35,880 nt of DNA, taken from contig CACXPX010000029.1 in NCBI GenBank assembly GCA_902769705.1, forward strand, positions 1 through 35,880. The letters are read 5' to 3'. The position numbers and the translations under genes were made by a program. The DNA comes from an uncultured Prevotellaceae bacterium. GTDB taxonomy: Bacteria; Bacteroidota; Bacteroidia; Bacteroidales; Bacteroidaceae. Within the stretch, counting starts at the first letter, position 1. Each line of letters begins with the position of its first letter. Under the pieces are notes generated by a model. The model was not told the DNA's origin. It did not search any database and was given only the letters and a program-made list of their open reading frames with translations. Below, in pieces: positions 8,467 through 14,630 of this stretch.

Positions 8467-9495
8467 GTGAAGAACCGCGCAAAAGACATAATCAACATTG
8501 CGTTGTCGCTGCTCCTGGGCGGTGCCATCCTCTATTGGATGTATCGCGACTTCGACTTCCAGCGCGTGCGCAACGTGCTGCTCCACGAGATGAACTGGAC
8601 GTGGATGCTGCTTTCGTTCCCGTTCGGCATACTGGCGCAGACCTTTCGCGGATGGCGGTGGAGGCAAACTCTCGAGCCGCTGGGCGAACAGTCGCGCACC
8701 AGCACGCGCATCTACTCCATCTTCCTCTCCTATGCCTCCAGCCTCGTGGTTCCGCGCATTGGCGAGTTTGCCCGTTGTGGCGTGCTTCGCAGATACGACG
8801 GCGTGTCTTTTCCAAAAGCGTTGGGAACTGTTGTCAGCGAGCGTGTCATCGACTCTCTGTTGGTGCTGCTCATTGCAGGGCTCACGTTCCTATGGCAGTT
8901 GCCTGTGTTCATGCGCTTCTTCGACGAGACGGGCACCAGCCTCGACGCCATCTTCCACCGGTTCACCACTGCGGGATGGATAGTCACTGCGGTGTGCGGC
9001 GTGGCGGCTTTGACGCTCCTGTGGTTTCTGCTCCGCAAGTTCTCCATATATAATAAGGTTAAAGAGACGCTCCACAACATGTGGTTGGGCATCACGTCGT
9101 TGCGCATCGTGCGCAGTCACATGCGTTTCGTCATCTACACCCTTGCCATCTGGGCTTGCTACTTCCTTCACTACTACCTCACTTTCTTCTGCTTCGATGC
9201 CACGGCGGGGCTTGGCGCCAAGTGCGCCCTCGTCACGTTCATCGTGGGAAGCATTGCGGTCATCGTGCCCACGCCCAACGGAGCGGGCCCCTGGCATTTC
9301 GCCGTGAAGACCATGCTCGTGCTCTATGGTGTCCACGAGACCGACGCCCTCTACTTCGTGCTCATCGTCCACTCTGTGCAGACGCTGCTGGTTCTCGCAT
9401 TGGGCGTGTTTGCGTGGGGAGCGCTGAGTCTTATTCCGAGGAATGTGGAATGTGGAATGTGGAATGAGAATAGCTCTACTTCTCCCAACCAATAA
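8467..9495 (+). CDS. Lysylphosphatidylglycerol synthase TM-domain / flippase-like protein
   Basis: 342 aa multi-pass membrane protein of the UPF0104 / AglD-YbhN type. About eight hydrophobic segments are visible, e.g. IALSLLLGGAILYWMY, WMLLSFPFGILAQTF, VIDSLLVLLIAGLTFL, VVALTLLWFLL-like stretches and a C-terminal TLLVLALGVFAWGALSLI. Family motifs include FRGWRW near residue 60 and LVVPRIGEFAR near 95. The start is GTG (8467), 25 bp after the -7 box. The last ~18 residues (from RNVECGMWNE) are encoded by the GGAATGT heptad repeat of the downstream cassette, so the original C-terminus has been replaced. Substrate unknown; the family is linked to lipid or lipid-linked glycan translocation. Confidence 0.85.
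   Translation: MKNRAKDIINIALSLLLGGAILYWMYRDFDFQRVRNVLLHEMNWTWMLLSFPFGILAQTFRGWRWRQTLEPLGEQSRTSTRIYSIFLSYASSLVVPRIGEFARCGVLRRYDGVSFPKALGTVVSERVIDSLLVLLIAGLTFLWQLPVFMRFFDETGTSLDAIFHRFTTAGWIVTAVCGVAALTLLWFLLRKFSIYNKVKETLHNMWLGITSLRIVRSHMRFVIYTLAIWACYFLHYYLTFFCFDATAGLGAKCALVTFIVGSIAVIVPTPNGAGPWHFAVKTMLVLYGVHETDALYFVLIVHSVQTLLVLALGVFAWGALSLIPRNVECGMWNENSSTSPNQ
9440..9474 (+). repeat. Left arm of a perfect 35-bp inverted repeat (GGAATGT heptads)
   Basis: Three GGAATGT units and one GGAATGA (9440-9467), then GAATAGC. It is the exact reverse complement of 9920-9954. It lies inside the 3' end of the flippase-like gene. Confidence 0.95.
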
Positions 9496-9514
9496 ACTTA
9501 TTATTCTCATTATC

Positions 9515-9886
9515 ATGAAAGATTTCTTCTACAAAAAACTCGATGCCTACAAGATAGCTAAAGAATTCACTTTGTACGTTTATCAGCTGTTACGACAATT
9601 TCCACAACACGAACAATATGCCTTGTGCGACCAATTGAGAAGAGCCGCCGTCTCTGTACCGTCGAACATCGCCGAAGGAATGGGACGCATGGCCATTAAG
9701 GAACGGCTGCATTTTCTGGAAATCTCATACGCCTCGATAACAGAGGTGCTGTGCCAACTGGACATTTCACAATCGTTAGGGTATATATCAGAAGAAAACT
9801 TATCCCAAGCAGAAGAAATAGCCGAGCGACTCACACGTGTGATGTCGGGACTTAGAAAATCATTACTTGAAAGAATAACCCAATAA
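9515..9886 (+). CDS. Four-helix-bundle protein (23S rRNA intervening-sequence protein family)
   Basis: 123 aa. The start at 9515 (MKDFFYKKLDAYKIAKEF) is chosen because the upstream in-frame ATG lies in the heptad repeat. Family hallmarks are seen: FTLYVYQLLRQFP, the conserved DQLRRAAVSVPSNIAEG segment (~40-56), LEISYASITEVLCQLDIS, and a C-terminal helix. The family is known from intervening sequences in 23S rRNA genes and from free-standing genes; it is related in fold to the Avd accessory protein of diversity-generating retroelements. Cellular role unknown. The only gene between the perfect inverted repeats at 9440-9474 and 9920-9954. Confidence 0.9.
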   Translation: MKDFFYKKLDAYKIAKEFTLYVYQLLRQFPQHEQYALCDQLRRAAVSVPSNIAEGMGRMAIKERLHFLEISYASITEVLCQLDISQSLGYISEENLSQAEEIAERLTRVMSGLRKSLLERITQ

Positions 9887-9919
9887 CCAATCACGGGATG
9901 AAGATTGTGGAGAATGTGG

Positions 9920-9954
9920 GCTATTCTCATTCCACATTCCACATTCCACATTCC
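9920..9954 (-). repeat. Right arm of the 35-bp inverted repeat
   Basis: GCTATTC, then TCATTCC and three ACATTCC units. It mirrors the left arm base for base, including the one variant heptad, so both arms have the same unit count and order. It ends 17 bp before the pepD start codon. Confidence 0.95.
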
Positions 9955-9971
9955 ACAAAAATCACAAACCA

Positions 9972-11429
9972 ATGAACGAAATTTGCAACCTCAACCCATC
10001 GTGCATCTGGAAAAACTTCTATGCACTGACACAAGTGCCGCGCCCAAGCGGACATCTGGAGAAAGTTCAACAGTTCCTGCTCGACTTCGCACGCCAAGCG
10101 GGCGTCGAGGCCTTCATCGACGAAGGACGGAACGTCATCATGCGCAAGCCTGCCACAGCCGGCATGGAAAACCGCAAGGGCGTCATCCTGCAAGCCCACA
10201 TGGACATGGTGCCGCAGAAGACACCCGAGTCCACTCACAACTTCGAGACCGACCCCATCCAGCCGTGGATTGACGGCGAGTGGGTGAAAGCCAAGGGCAC
10301 AACCCTCGGTGCCGACAACGGCATCGGTGTGGCAGCCATCATGGCCGTCATGGAAGACAAGACGCTCAAGCACGGACCCGTGGAGGCTGTCATCACAGCC
10401 GACGAAGAGACCGGCATGTTCGGTGCCAACGACCTGCCCGAGGGAATGCTGAAGGGCGACATCCTGATGAACCTCGACTCCGAGCACTGGGGCAAGTTCG
10501 TCATAGGCTCTGCCGGAGGCATCGACGTCACCGCCACACTCGAATACAAAGAGGTGGAGACCGACCCCGAAGACGCTGCCGTGCGCATCACACTGAAAGG
10601 ACTGCGCGGCGGACACAGTGGACTCGAGATTCACGAGGGACGCGCCAACGCCAACAAGCTGATGGGACGCATCGTGCTCGACGTCATTGAGAACGAAGAG
10701 GCACGCCTCGCCAGCTGGCACGGAGGCAACATGCGCAACGCCATCCCCTTCAAGGCCGAGGTGGTGCTCACCCTGCCGAAGGACAACGTGGCAAGCCTGA
10801 AGGAGGACATCAAAGAAATCAAAGCCGAGCTCGTCGACCAATACAAAGGCATCGAGAGCGGCATCGAACTCTACGTGGAAGAGGTGGACCTGCCCGAGAT
10901 GCAGGTGCCCGAGGAGATTCAAGACAACCTCGTGGACGCCATCGTGGCCTGCCACAACGGCGTGATGCGCATGATTCCCAGCTATCCCTCAGTGGTGGAG
11001 ACCAGCTCCAACCTCGCCATCATCGACATCGCCGACGGACGCGCTGCCATCAAGATTCTCGCACGCTCCAGCCGCGAAGACATGAAGGCTAACATCGTCG
11101 ACACCCTCACCTGCTGCTTCAACATGGCTGGCATGAAGGTCGAGACCGCGGGAAGCTACGGCGGATGGGACCCCAACCCCGACTCTCCCCTGCTCCACCT
11201 GCTGCTCCGCGTCTACAAAGAGCAGAACGGCACCGACGGCATCATCCAAGTGGACCATGCCGGACTGGAGTGCTCGGTCATCCTCGGCAAATATCCTCAC
11301 CTCGACGTCGTCAGCCTCGGCCCGACCATGAAGAGCCCACACACCACTATGGAGCGCGCCCTCATCGCCACCGTGGCCCCCTTCTGGGAACTGCTGAAGA
11401 AAGCTCTCGAGGAGATGCCCGAGAAATAA
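9972..11429 (+). CDS. pepD: Cytosolic beta-alanyl/aminoacyl-histidine dipeptidase (M20 family)
   Basis: 485 aa, typical PepD length. It hydrolyses Xaa-His dipeptides using two metal ions. Metal and catalytic residues are in place: H76 and D78 in AHMDMV, D115 in GADNGIG, E145/E146 in ADEETGMFGA, D169 in NLDSE, and a late His in SPHTTMERA (~461). The lid/dimerisation domain is inserted about residues 190-380. No signal peptide. The candidate cassette ends 17 bp before the start codon, so the native promoter was either displaced or lies inside the cassette. A strong terminator follows. Confidence 0.94.
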   Translation: MNEICNLNPSCIWKNFYALTQVPRPSGHLEKVQQFLLDFARQAGVEAFIDEGRNVIMRKPATAGMENRKGVILQAHMDMVPQKTPESTHNFETDPIQPWIDGEWVKAKGTTLGADNGIGVAAIMAVMEDKTLKHGPVEAVITADEETGMFGANDLPEGMLKGDILMNLDSEHWGKFVIGSAGGIDVTATLEYKEVETDPEDAAVRITLKGLRGGHSGLEIHEGRANANKLMGRIVLDVIENEEARLASWHGGNMRNAIPFKAEVVLTLPKDNVASLKEDIKEIKAELVDQYKGIESGIELYVEEVDLPEMQVPEEIQDNLVDAIVACHNGVMRMIPSYPSVVETSSNLAIIDIADGRAAIKILARSSREDMKANIVDTLTCCFNMAGMKVETAGSYGGWDPNPDSPLLHLLLRVYKEQNGTDGIIQVDHAGLECSVILGKYPHLDVVSLGPTMKSPHTTMERALIATVAPFWELLKKALEEMPEK

Positions 11430-11454
11430 GGCCCCTTGGGGAAACTGAAACACA

Positions 11455-11491
11455 AAAGGAAAATTCGCAGCGAGCCTGCGGATTTTCCTTT
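11455..11491 (+). terminator. Terminator of pepD
   Basis: A long stem AAAGGAAAAT.CGCAG / CTGCG.ATTTTCCTTT with one internal mismatch and a short loop, flanked by A and T runs. It lies between pepD and the next gene, whose start is only 19 bp further on. Confidence 0.8.
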
Positions 11492-11510
11492 GTTCTAACT
11501 AAACAGCAGC

Positions 11511-11894
11511 ATGAAAGCCATCAGACTTTTGCTTCCCGCCCTTTCCGCCCTGATGATTTCTTGTTCATCCGCTCCTGCCCCGTCGCACAAGGCAGCGCAG
11601 GACGCTCCTGAATCATCTGGATTTTCTAGAGAATCTAGAGGTTCAATCTCTTCTAGAGATTCTAGTTTTTCTAGTTCCTCTAGAGATTCTAGCTCCTCCA
11701 GACCCTCCCTCCCCCTCATTCCCATTACCGACGACTACGACGACGGTCTGCTCGATGGCGAGGCGCTGTCCGAGGAAGACCGGCTGGCGGGAAAGCCCGG
11801 CATGCAAGTCGGATTGAATTACGATGAGGACGAAGAAGACGATGACGAAGAAGACGACTACGAGGATGGATACGACGACGGCTATGAGGAATAG
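11511..11894 (+). CDS. Small lipoprotein-like protein with Ser-rich repeats and an acidic tail
   Basis: 127 aa, not recognised. It starts with a charged n-region and hydrophobic stretch ending LMISC, a plausible lipobox (C18). Residues ~36-65 are a Ser-Arg-Asp/Ser-Ser tripeptide repeat encoded by eight 9-bp units beginning TCTAG. Residues ~72-127 are strongly acidic, ending in a run of D/E/Y. Low complexity makes homology unreliable, but the ATG, signal-like start and single uninterrupted frame support a real gene. An acidic surface tail could bind cations; this is speculation. Confidence 0.65.
   Translation: MKAIRLLLPALSALMISCSSAPAPSHKAAQDAPESSGFSRESRGSISSRDSSFSSSSRDSSSSRPSLPLIPITDDYDDGLLDGEALSEEDRLAGKPGMQVGLNYDEDEEDDDEEDDYEDGYDDGYEE
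11625..11696 (+). repeat. In-frame 9-bp minisatellite (TCTAGnnnn)
   Basis: Eight tandem nonamers begin at 11625, 11634, 11643, 11652, 11661, 11670, 11679 and 11688; seven contain CTAG and one (11643) is degenerate. Each encodes three residues, so gain or loss of a unit keeps the frame. Confidence 0.9.
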
Positions 11895-12149
11895 AATCTG
11901 AAAGTTTCCGCCCTCGGTGCAACCCATGCGATTAGCACCCACATGCTGCGCCCTTATAGCTGGTCAACCCGCTTTTAATAGTATTTGCCCATCTTATCAA
12001 CTAATTCTTGTGTCTTTGCCACATTCGAAATGAGCTGGCCGAGCGACTTTGAAAATCTATGGAAAACCTGAAATGAACATCGAAATCACAGGCTAAAGTA
12101 GATTGATTGCTTTAAATAAAAATTGAATTACAACATAAAAATAGAAAAA
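11895..12149. other. Non-coding stretch with a possible coding remnant
   Basis: No gene is supported. On the minus strand, 12061-11975 reads 28 codons (…SLGQLISNVAKTQELVDKM…) to a TAA and has a natural protein composition, but a stop lies a few codons upstream and no start is seen. It may be the 3' end of a decayed gene. Confidence 0.35.
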
Positions 12150-12519
12150 CATACACTAAATTCTTGGAATTCCTTTAAAATAAAGGTATTCCCAAAAATT
12201 TATACATACACTTATCATACACTAAACATACACCCAACATACACTAAACATACACCAAACCACCTTCCTCCATCTTACACATCTGGCACGCTCAAAGCAT
12301 GCATCTAATGCACTCAAAGCATACATCTGACTCACTCAAAGCATATCTCTGACACACTTAGAATATGCATCTAGAGAATAGAATGCAAGAATATAGAACA
12401 CCGAAAACACCTTGTGTATGTTTAGTGTATGTCTGGTGTATGATAAGTGTATGTTTAGTGTATGTTGTAAACGAGCTAAAATGCTGAATAATAAGAAGAT
12501 AGCATAATATTAGTGTATG
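12150..12519. repeat. Two-armed array of 11-bp repeats (CATACACTAAA) with a 22-bp repeat core
   Basis: Left arm: five tandem 11-mers starting CATACAC at 12205, 12216, 12227, 12238 and 12249. Right arm: five 11-mers ending GTGTATG at 12420, 12431, 12442, 12453 and 12464, in inverted orientation. One outlying copy stands on each side (12150-12160 and 12509-12519), each separated from its arm by exactly 44 bp. Between the arms lie imperfect 22-bp repeats with starts at 12291, 12313, 12335 and 12357. No ORF of note. Function unknown. Confidence 0.9.
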
Positions 12520-12585
12520 TTAATTGATTTTTTGTTTTCAAAAACAAGCGACAAATGAGAAATGAGCCCATCGCGGGCGTGGATG

Positions 12586-13197
12586 TTACTTTATTTGGAA
12601 CACCCGGCAATCATTTTCACCTAACCTATCCTTGATTTGTGATACAATCTGTTTGAGGAACGCGTCTTCCACTTCTACGGATTCAAGAATGTCATTTGCA
12701 ATTTTAAACTCACCAATCTCACGATAAAATTCAGCTTTCATAACATTGTCAGTAATGAAGTTGTTAATCAGCCAAATACCATTATCATGGAACAACCTCT
12801 TATCATCATCGTTTATCTCCTTATTGGCAGCGTTTCTGTAATAGAAGTCATTATACGAATGATGGAGCTCCATGCGTACTTTTTTTTCTTCTTTCTCATC
12901 CAAAAAACCTTCTTCAGACAGTTGCGCGAAAGCTTCTTTCATTTCCGGAAATGTGAGAAGACCTAGTTCAAAAGAAAAGAGTTCCTTCCCGTACTTCACT
13001 TTCTGTCTTTCTTTAATATAGTATTTCCCGCAATGAGGACATTTCTGAATATATGACGCTTCTGGTAACATTGGAGCAATCCTCTTGTTATCAGACCAAA
13101 TCACCTCTCCGAAAGTATTACCAGAGGCGAGTGACATAACTTCTTTTTCTGTGCCGCAATACGGACAAGTTAGGATTTGTGGAGGACCTGGAATCAT
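12586..13197 (-). CDS. Zinc-ribbon protein of unknown function
   Basis: 203 aa, cytoplasmic. Two CPxCG knuckles (CPYCG ~11-15, CPHCG ~53-57) form a predicted N-terminal zinc ribbon. The remaining helical part (~85-203) includes a Lys/Glu-rich helix and a helix-turn-helix-like arrangement of short repeats (IGEFKIANDILESVEVED) that may be TPR-like. The start is the ATG at 13197 (MIPGPPQIL). The gene is visibly AT-richer than its neighbours and sits in an AT-rich accessory stretch, so acquisition by transfer is possible. No enzymatic motif. Confidence 0.8.
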   Translation of the reverse strand: MIPGPPQILTCPYCGTEKEVMSLASGNTFGEVIWSDNKRIAPMLPEASYIQKCPHCGKYYIKERQKVKYGKELFSFELGLLTFPEMKEAFAQLSEEGFLDEKEEKKVRMELHHSYNDFYYRNAANKEINDDDKRLFHDNGIWLINNFITDNVMKAEFYREIGEFKIANDILESVEVEDAFLKQIVSQIKDRLGENDCRVFQIK

Positions 13198-13312
13198 AAT
13201 ATTATTAAGTTTAAGTTGTTACATTGTTTTATGTTGCAAACTCTGTGTTAGCTGGATGAAATAAACGGCTCTCACAAGAAGAGATTTAGGTGCTATGCAT
13301 CTGATAATGGCA

Positions 13313-13344
13313 CAAAAATACAACAAATATCTGACAACTACAAA
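13313..13344 (-). promoter_or_regulatory. Promoter of the zinc-ribbon gene
   Basis: Minus-strand TTTG (13344-13341), 20-bp spacer, TATTTTTG (13320-13313). It predicts a start near 13306 and a ~108-nt leader. Confidence 0.65.
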
Positions 13345-13361
13345 AAAATGTAGTTTTTTTT
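13336..13361 (+). terminator. Hairpin with T-run in the intergenic region
   Basis: AACTACA / TGTAGTT around an A6 loop, followed by eight T on the plus strand. No plus-strand gene lies directly upstream, so it may only block read-through towards corA. It overlaps the -33 element of the zinc-ribbon promoter. Confidence 0.35.
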
Positions 13362-13461
13362 CAACCACATCGCAGGCAACCAACCCTCCGGCTCTTCCGA
13401 AAGATTTCGTGCCCACAACTGCAAAAATGTTGTTTATAAGCAAAAAAATCGGGCAAAAAGG

Positions 13462-13491
13462 TTGGGGTCTGCGTTTTTTTCTTTAACTTTG
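13462..13491 (+). promoter_or_regulatory. Promoter of the corA-type gene
   Basis: TTG (13462-13464), 19-bp spacer, TAACTTTG (13484-13491), a near-ideal Bacteroidota promoter. Transcription would start near 13497 and give a ~130-nt leader, long for this region. Confidence 0.82.
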
Positions 13492-13522
13492 CAACCGTTA
13501 AAACCAATTTTCAATAAACAAT

Positions 13523-13564
13523 ATGGACGATTATCCGGCGGAAACTATTAGAGATTTCGCATGA
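13523..13564 (+). CDS. Candidate leader peptide MDDYPAETIRDFA
   Basis: A 13-codon ORF in the corA leader begins ~26 nt after the predicted transcription start. Its TGA (13562-13564) overlaps the first base pairs of RNA arm 1 (13563-13573). The early residues are acidic and contain a proline (D2, D3, P5, E7). Nascent chains rich in Asp/Glu/Pro near the N-terminus are known to destabilise ribosomes at low Mg2+, the principle used by the E. coli/Salmonella mgtL leader. Translation of this ORF is inferred, not shown. Confidence 0.5.
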   Translation: MDDYPAETIRDFA

Positions 13565-13627
13565 GGATATAGCCTAGGCGCTAATCCTCGTGCAAGGAAG
13601 AGTATTAACACATTAGAGGATTAGCGT
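13563..13627 (+). promoter_or_regulatory. Three-arm alternative RNA structure before corA (candidate translational switch)
   Basis: Arm 2 (13579-13589, CGCTAATCCTC) is the exact complement of arm 3 (13616-13626, GAGGATTAGCG), which ends one base before the start codon at 13628. Arm 2 can instead pair with arm 1 (13563-13573, GAGGATATAGC) with a single bulged A. The arm 1-2 hairpin frees the translation start; the arm 2-3 hairpin would bury it. A ribosome paused on the leader ORF stop would cover arm 1 and favour the 2-3 form. Pairing is seen in the sequence; the regulatory logic is inferred. Confidence 0.7.
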
Positions 13628-14554
13628 ATGAAAACTTACTGGAATTTTTCAGGCAACCTGAAGACGATTCCCGAGTGGGAACCGAACTGTTGGATTCAGG
13701 TGACATGCCCCACAGAAGAGGACCAGCGCATGCTGGAGGAGCAATTCAACATACCCGACTATTTTTTCACCGACATCAGCGATACCGATGAGCGTGCCCG
13801 TTATGAGTACGACGATGGTTGGATGCTCATCATCCTGCGTATCCCCTACGTGAAGGAGATACGTTCGCGCACGCCATACACGACGGTGCCGCTGGGTATC
13901 ATCCACAAGCGCGACGTGACCATCACCGTGTGCTTCTACGAGACGAACATGATGCTCGACTTCGTGTCCTACCAGCAGAAGCGCAACGAGGGCTTCACCG
14001 ACTTTGTGGACATGACGTTCCGCCTGTTCCTCTCGTCGGCTGTGTGGTATCTGAAACGCCTGAAGCAGATTAACGCCCTGATAGAGAAAGCGAAGCACAA
14101 TCTGGACCACGGGGTGAACAACGAGAGCCTGATTGGCCTGTCGCGCCTGCAAGACTCGCTCACCTATTTCAACACGTCTATTCGTGGCAACGACAACTTG
14201 CTGCAGAAGCTGAAGTTCAAGCTGCAAGTGGACGAACTGGACGACGACCTCATCGAGGACGTCAACATCGAGATGAGCCAGGCTAAGGAGCTGACGAACA
14301 TCTACTCGGACATCTTGGAGTCGACGATGGACACCTACAGCAGCATCATCAACAACAACATGAACACGGTGATGCGTACGCTGACGAGTGTGTCGATTAT
14401 CATGATGTTCCCCACGCTCATCGCATCTCTCTTCGGAATGAACCTCGTCAACGGCATGGAAAGCTCGCGCTTCGGATTCTTGGTTGCGCTCGTCATCTCG
14501 ATTGTGGTGTCGGGTGTGACGTGGGGCATCCTAAGATACAAGAGGCTGTTGTAA
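13628..14554 (+). CDS. corA: CorA-family Mg2+/divalent cation transporter
   Basis: 308 aa. The family forms pentameric inner-membrane channels for Mg2+ (sometimes Co2+, Ni2+ or Zn2+). Order: N-terminal alpha/beta cytoplasmic domain (~1-140), long stalk helices (~140-250), then TM1 with the signature GMN (G270-M271-N272, in FGMNLVNG) and TM2 (FLVALVISIVVSGVTWGIL), ending in the basic tail RYKRLL. The loop after GMN is NGMES, not the common MPE, so ion preference may differ. Has its own promoter and an unusual structured leader. Family certain, the exact metal less so. Confidence 0.9.
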   Translation: MKTYWNFSGNLKTIPEWEPNCWIQVTCPTEEDQRMLEEQFNIPDYFFTDISDTDERARYEYDDGWMLIILRIPYVKEIRSRTPYTTVPLGIIHKRDVTITVCFYETNMMLDFVSYQQKRNEGFTDFVDMTFRLFLSSAVWYLKRLKQINALIEKAKHNLDHGVNNESLIGLSRLQDSLTYFNTSIRGNDNLLQKLKFKLQVDELDDDLIEDVNIEMSQAKELTNIYSDILESTMDTYSSIINNNMNTVMRTLTSVSIIMMFPTLIASLFGMNLVNGMESSRFGFLVALVISIVVSGVTWGILRYKRLL

Positions 14555-14605
14555 TTGACGATTGGACTATTTGACGATTGGACCATTGAACATTGACAAC
14601 TTCCG
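14555..14605 (+). repeat. Short tandem repeats after corA
   Basis: TTGACGATTGGAC occurs twice (14555-14567 and 14571-14583, 16-bp period) followed by looser copies (CCATTGAACATTGACAAC). It fills almost the whole gap before the next start. Confidence 0.75.
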
Positions 14606-14630
14606 GCTACTGATTATTAATTCAAATCAC

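Larger units (their letters stand above)
9440..9954 (+). mobile_element. Candidate 515-bp cassette: four-helix-bundle gene between inverted heptad repeats
   Basis: The two 35-bp arms bound a single gene (9515-9886) and no transposase. The left boundary lies within the last codons of one gene and the right boundary only 17 bp before the pepD start, as expected of an insertion into a tight intergenic space. No target-site duplication is visible. Mobility is an inference from the architecture. Confidence 0.55.

Noticed and set aside
9430-9965. Classic insertion sequence
   Set aside because: No transposase and no target-site duplication; only a four-helix-bundle gene is enclosed.
12205-12464. 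CRISPR array
   Set aside because: Units of 11 or 22 bp are tandem without unique spacers, and no cas genes are near. The same applies to 23199-23308 and 30942-31051.
13497-13627. M-box (ykoK) Mg2+ riboswitch before corA
   Set aside because: The leader is too short and shows none of the conserved M-box helices; the three-arm switch with a leader ORF explains the pairing better.
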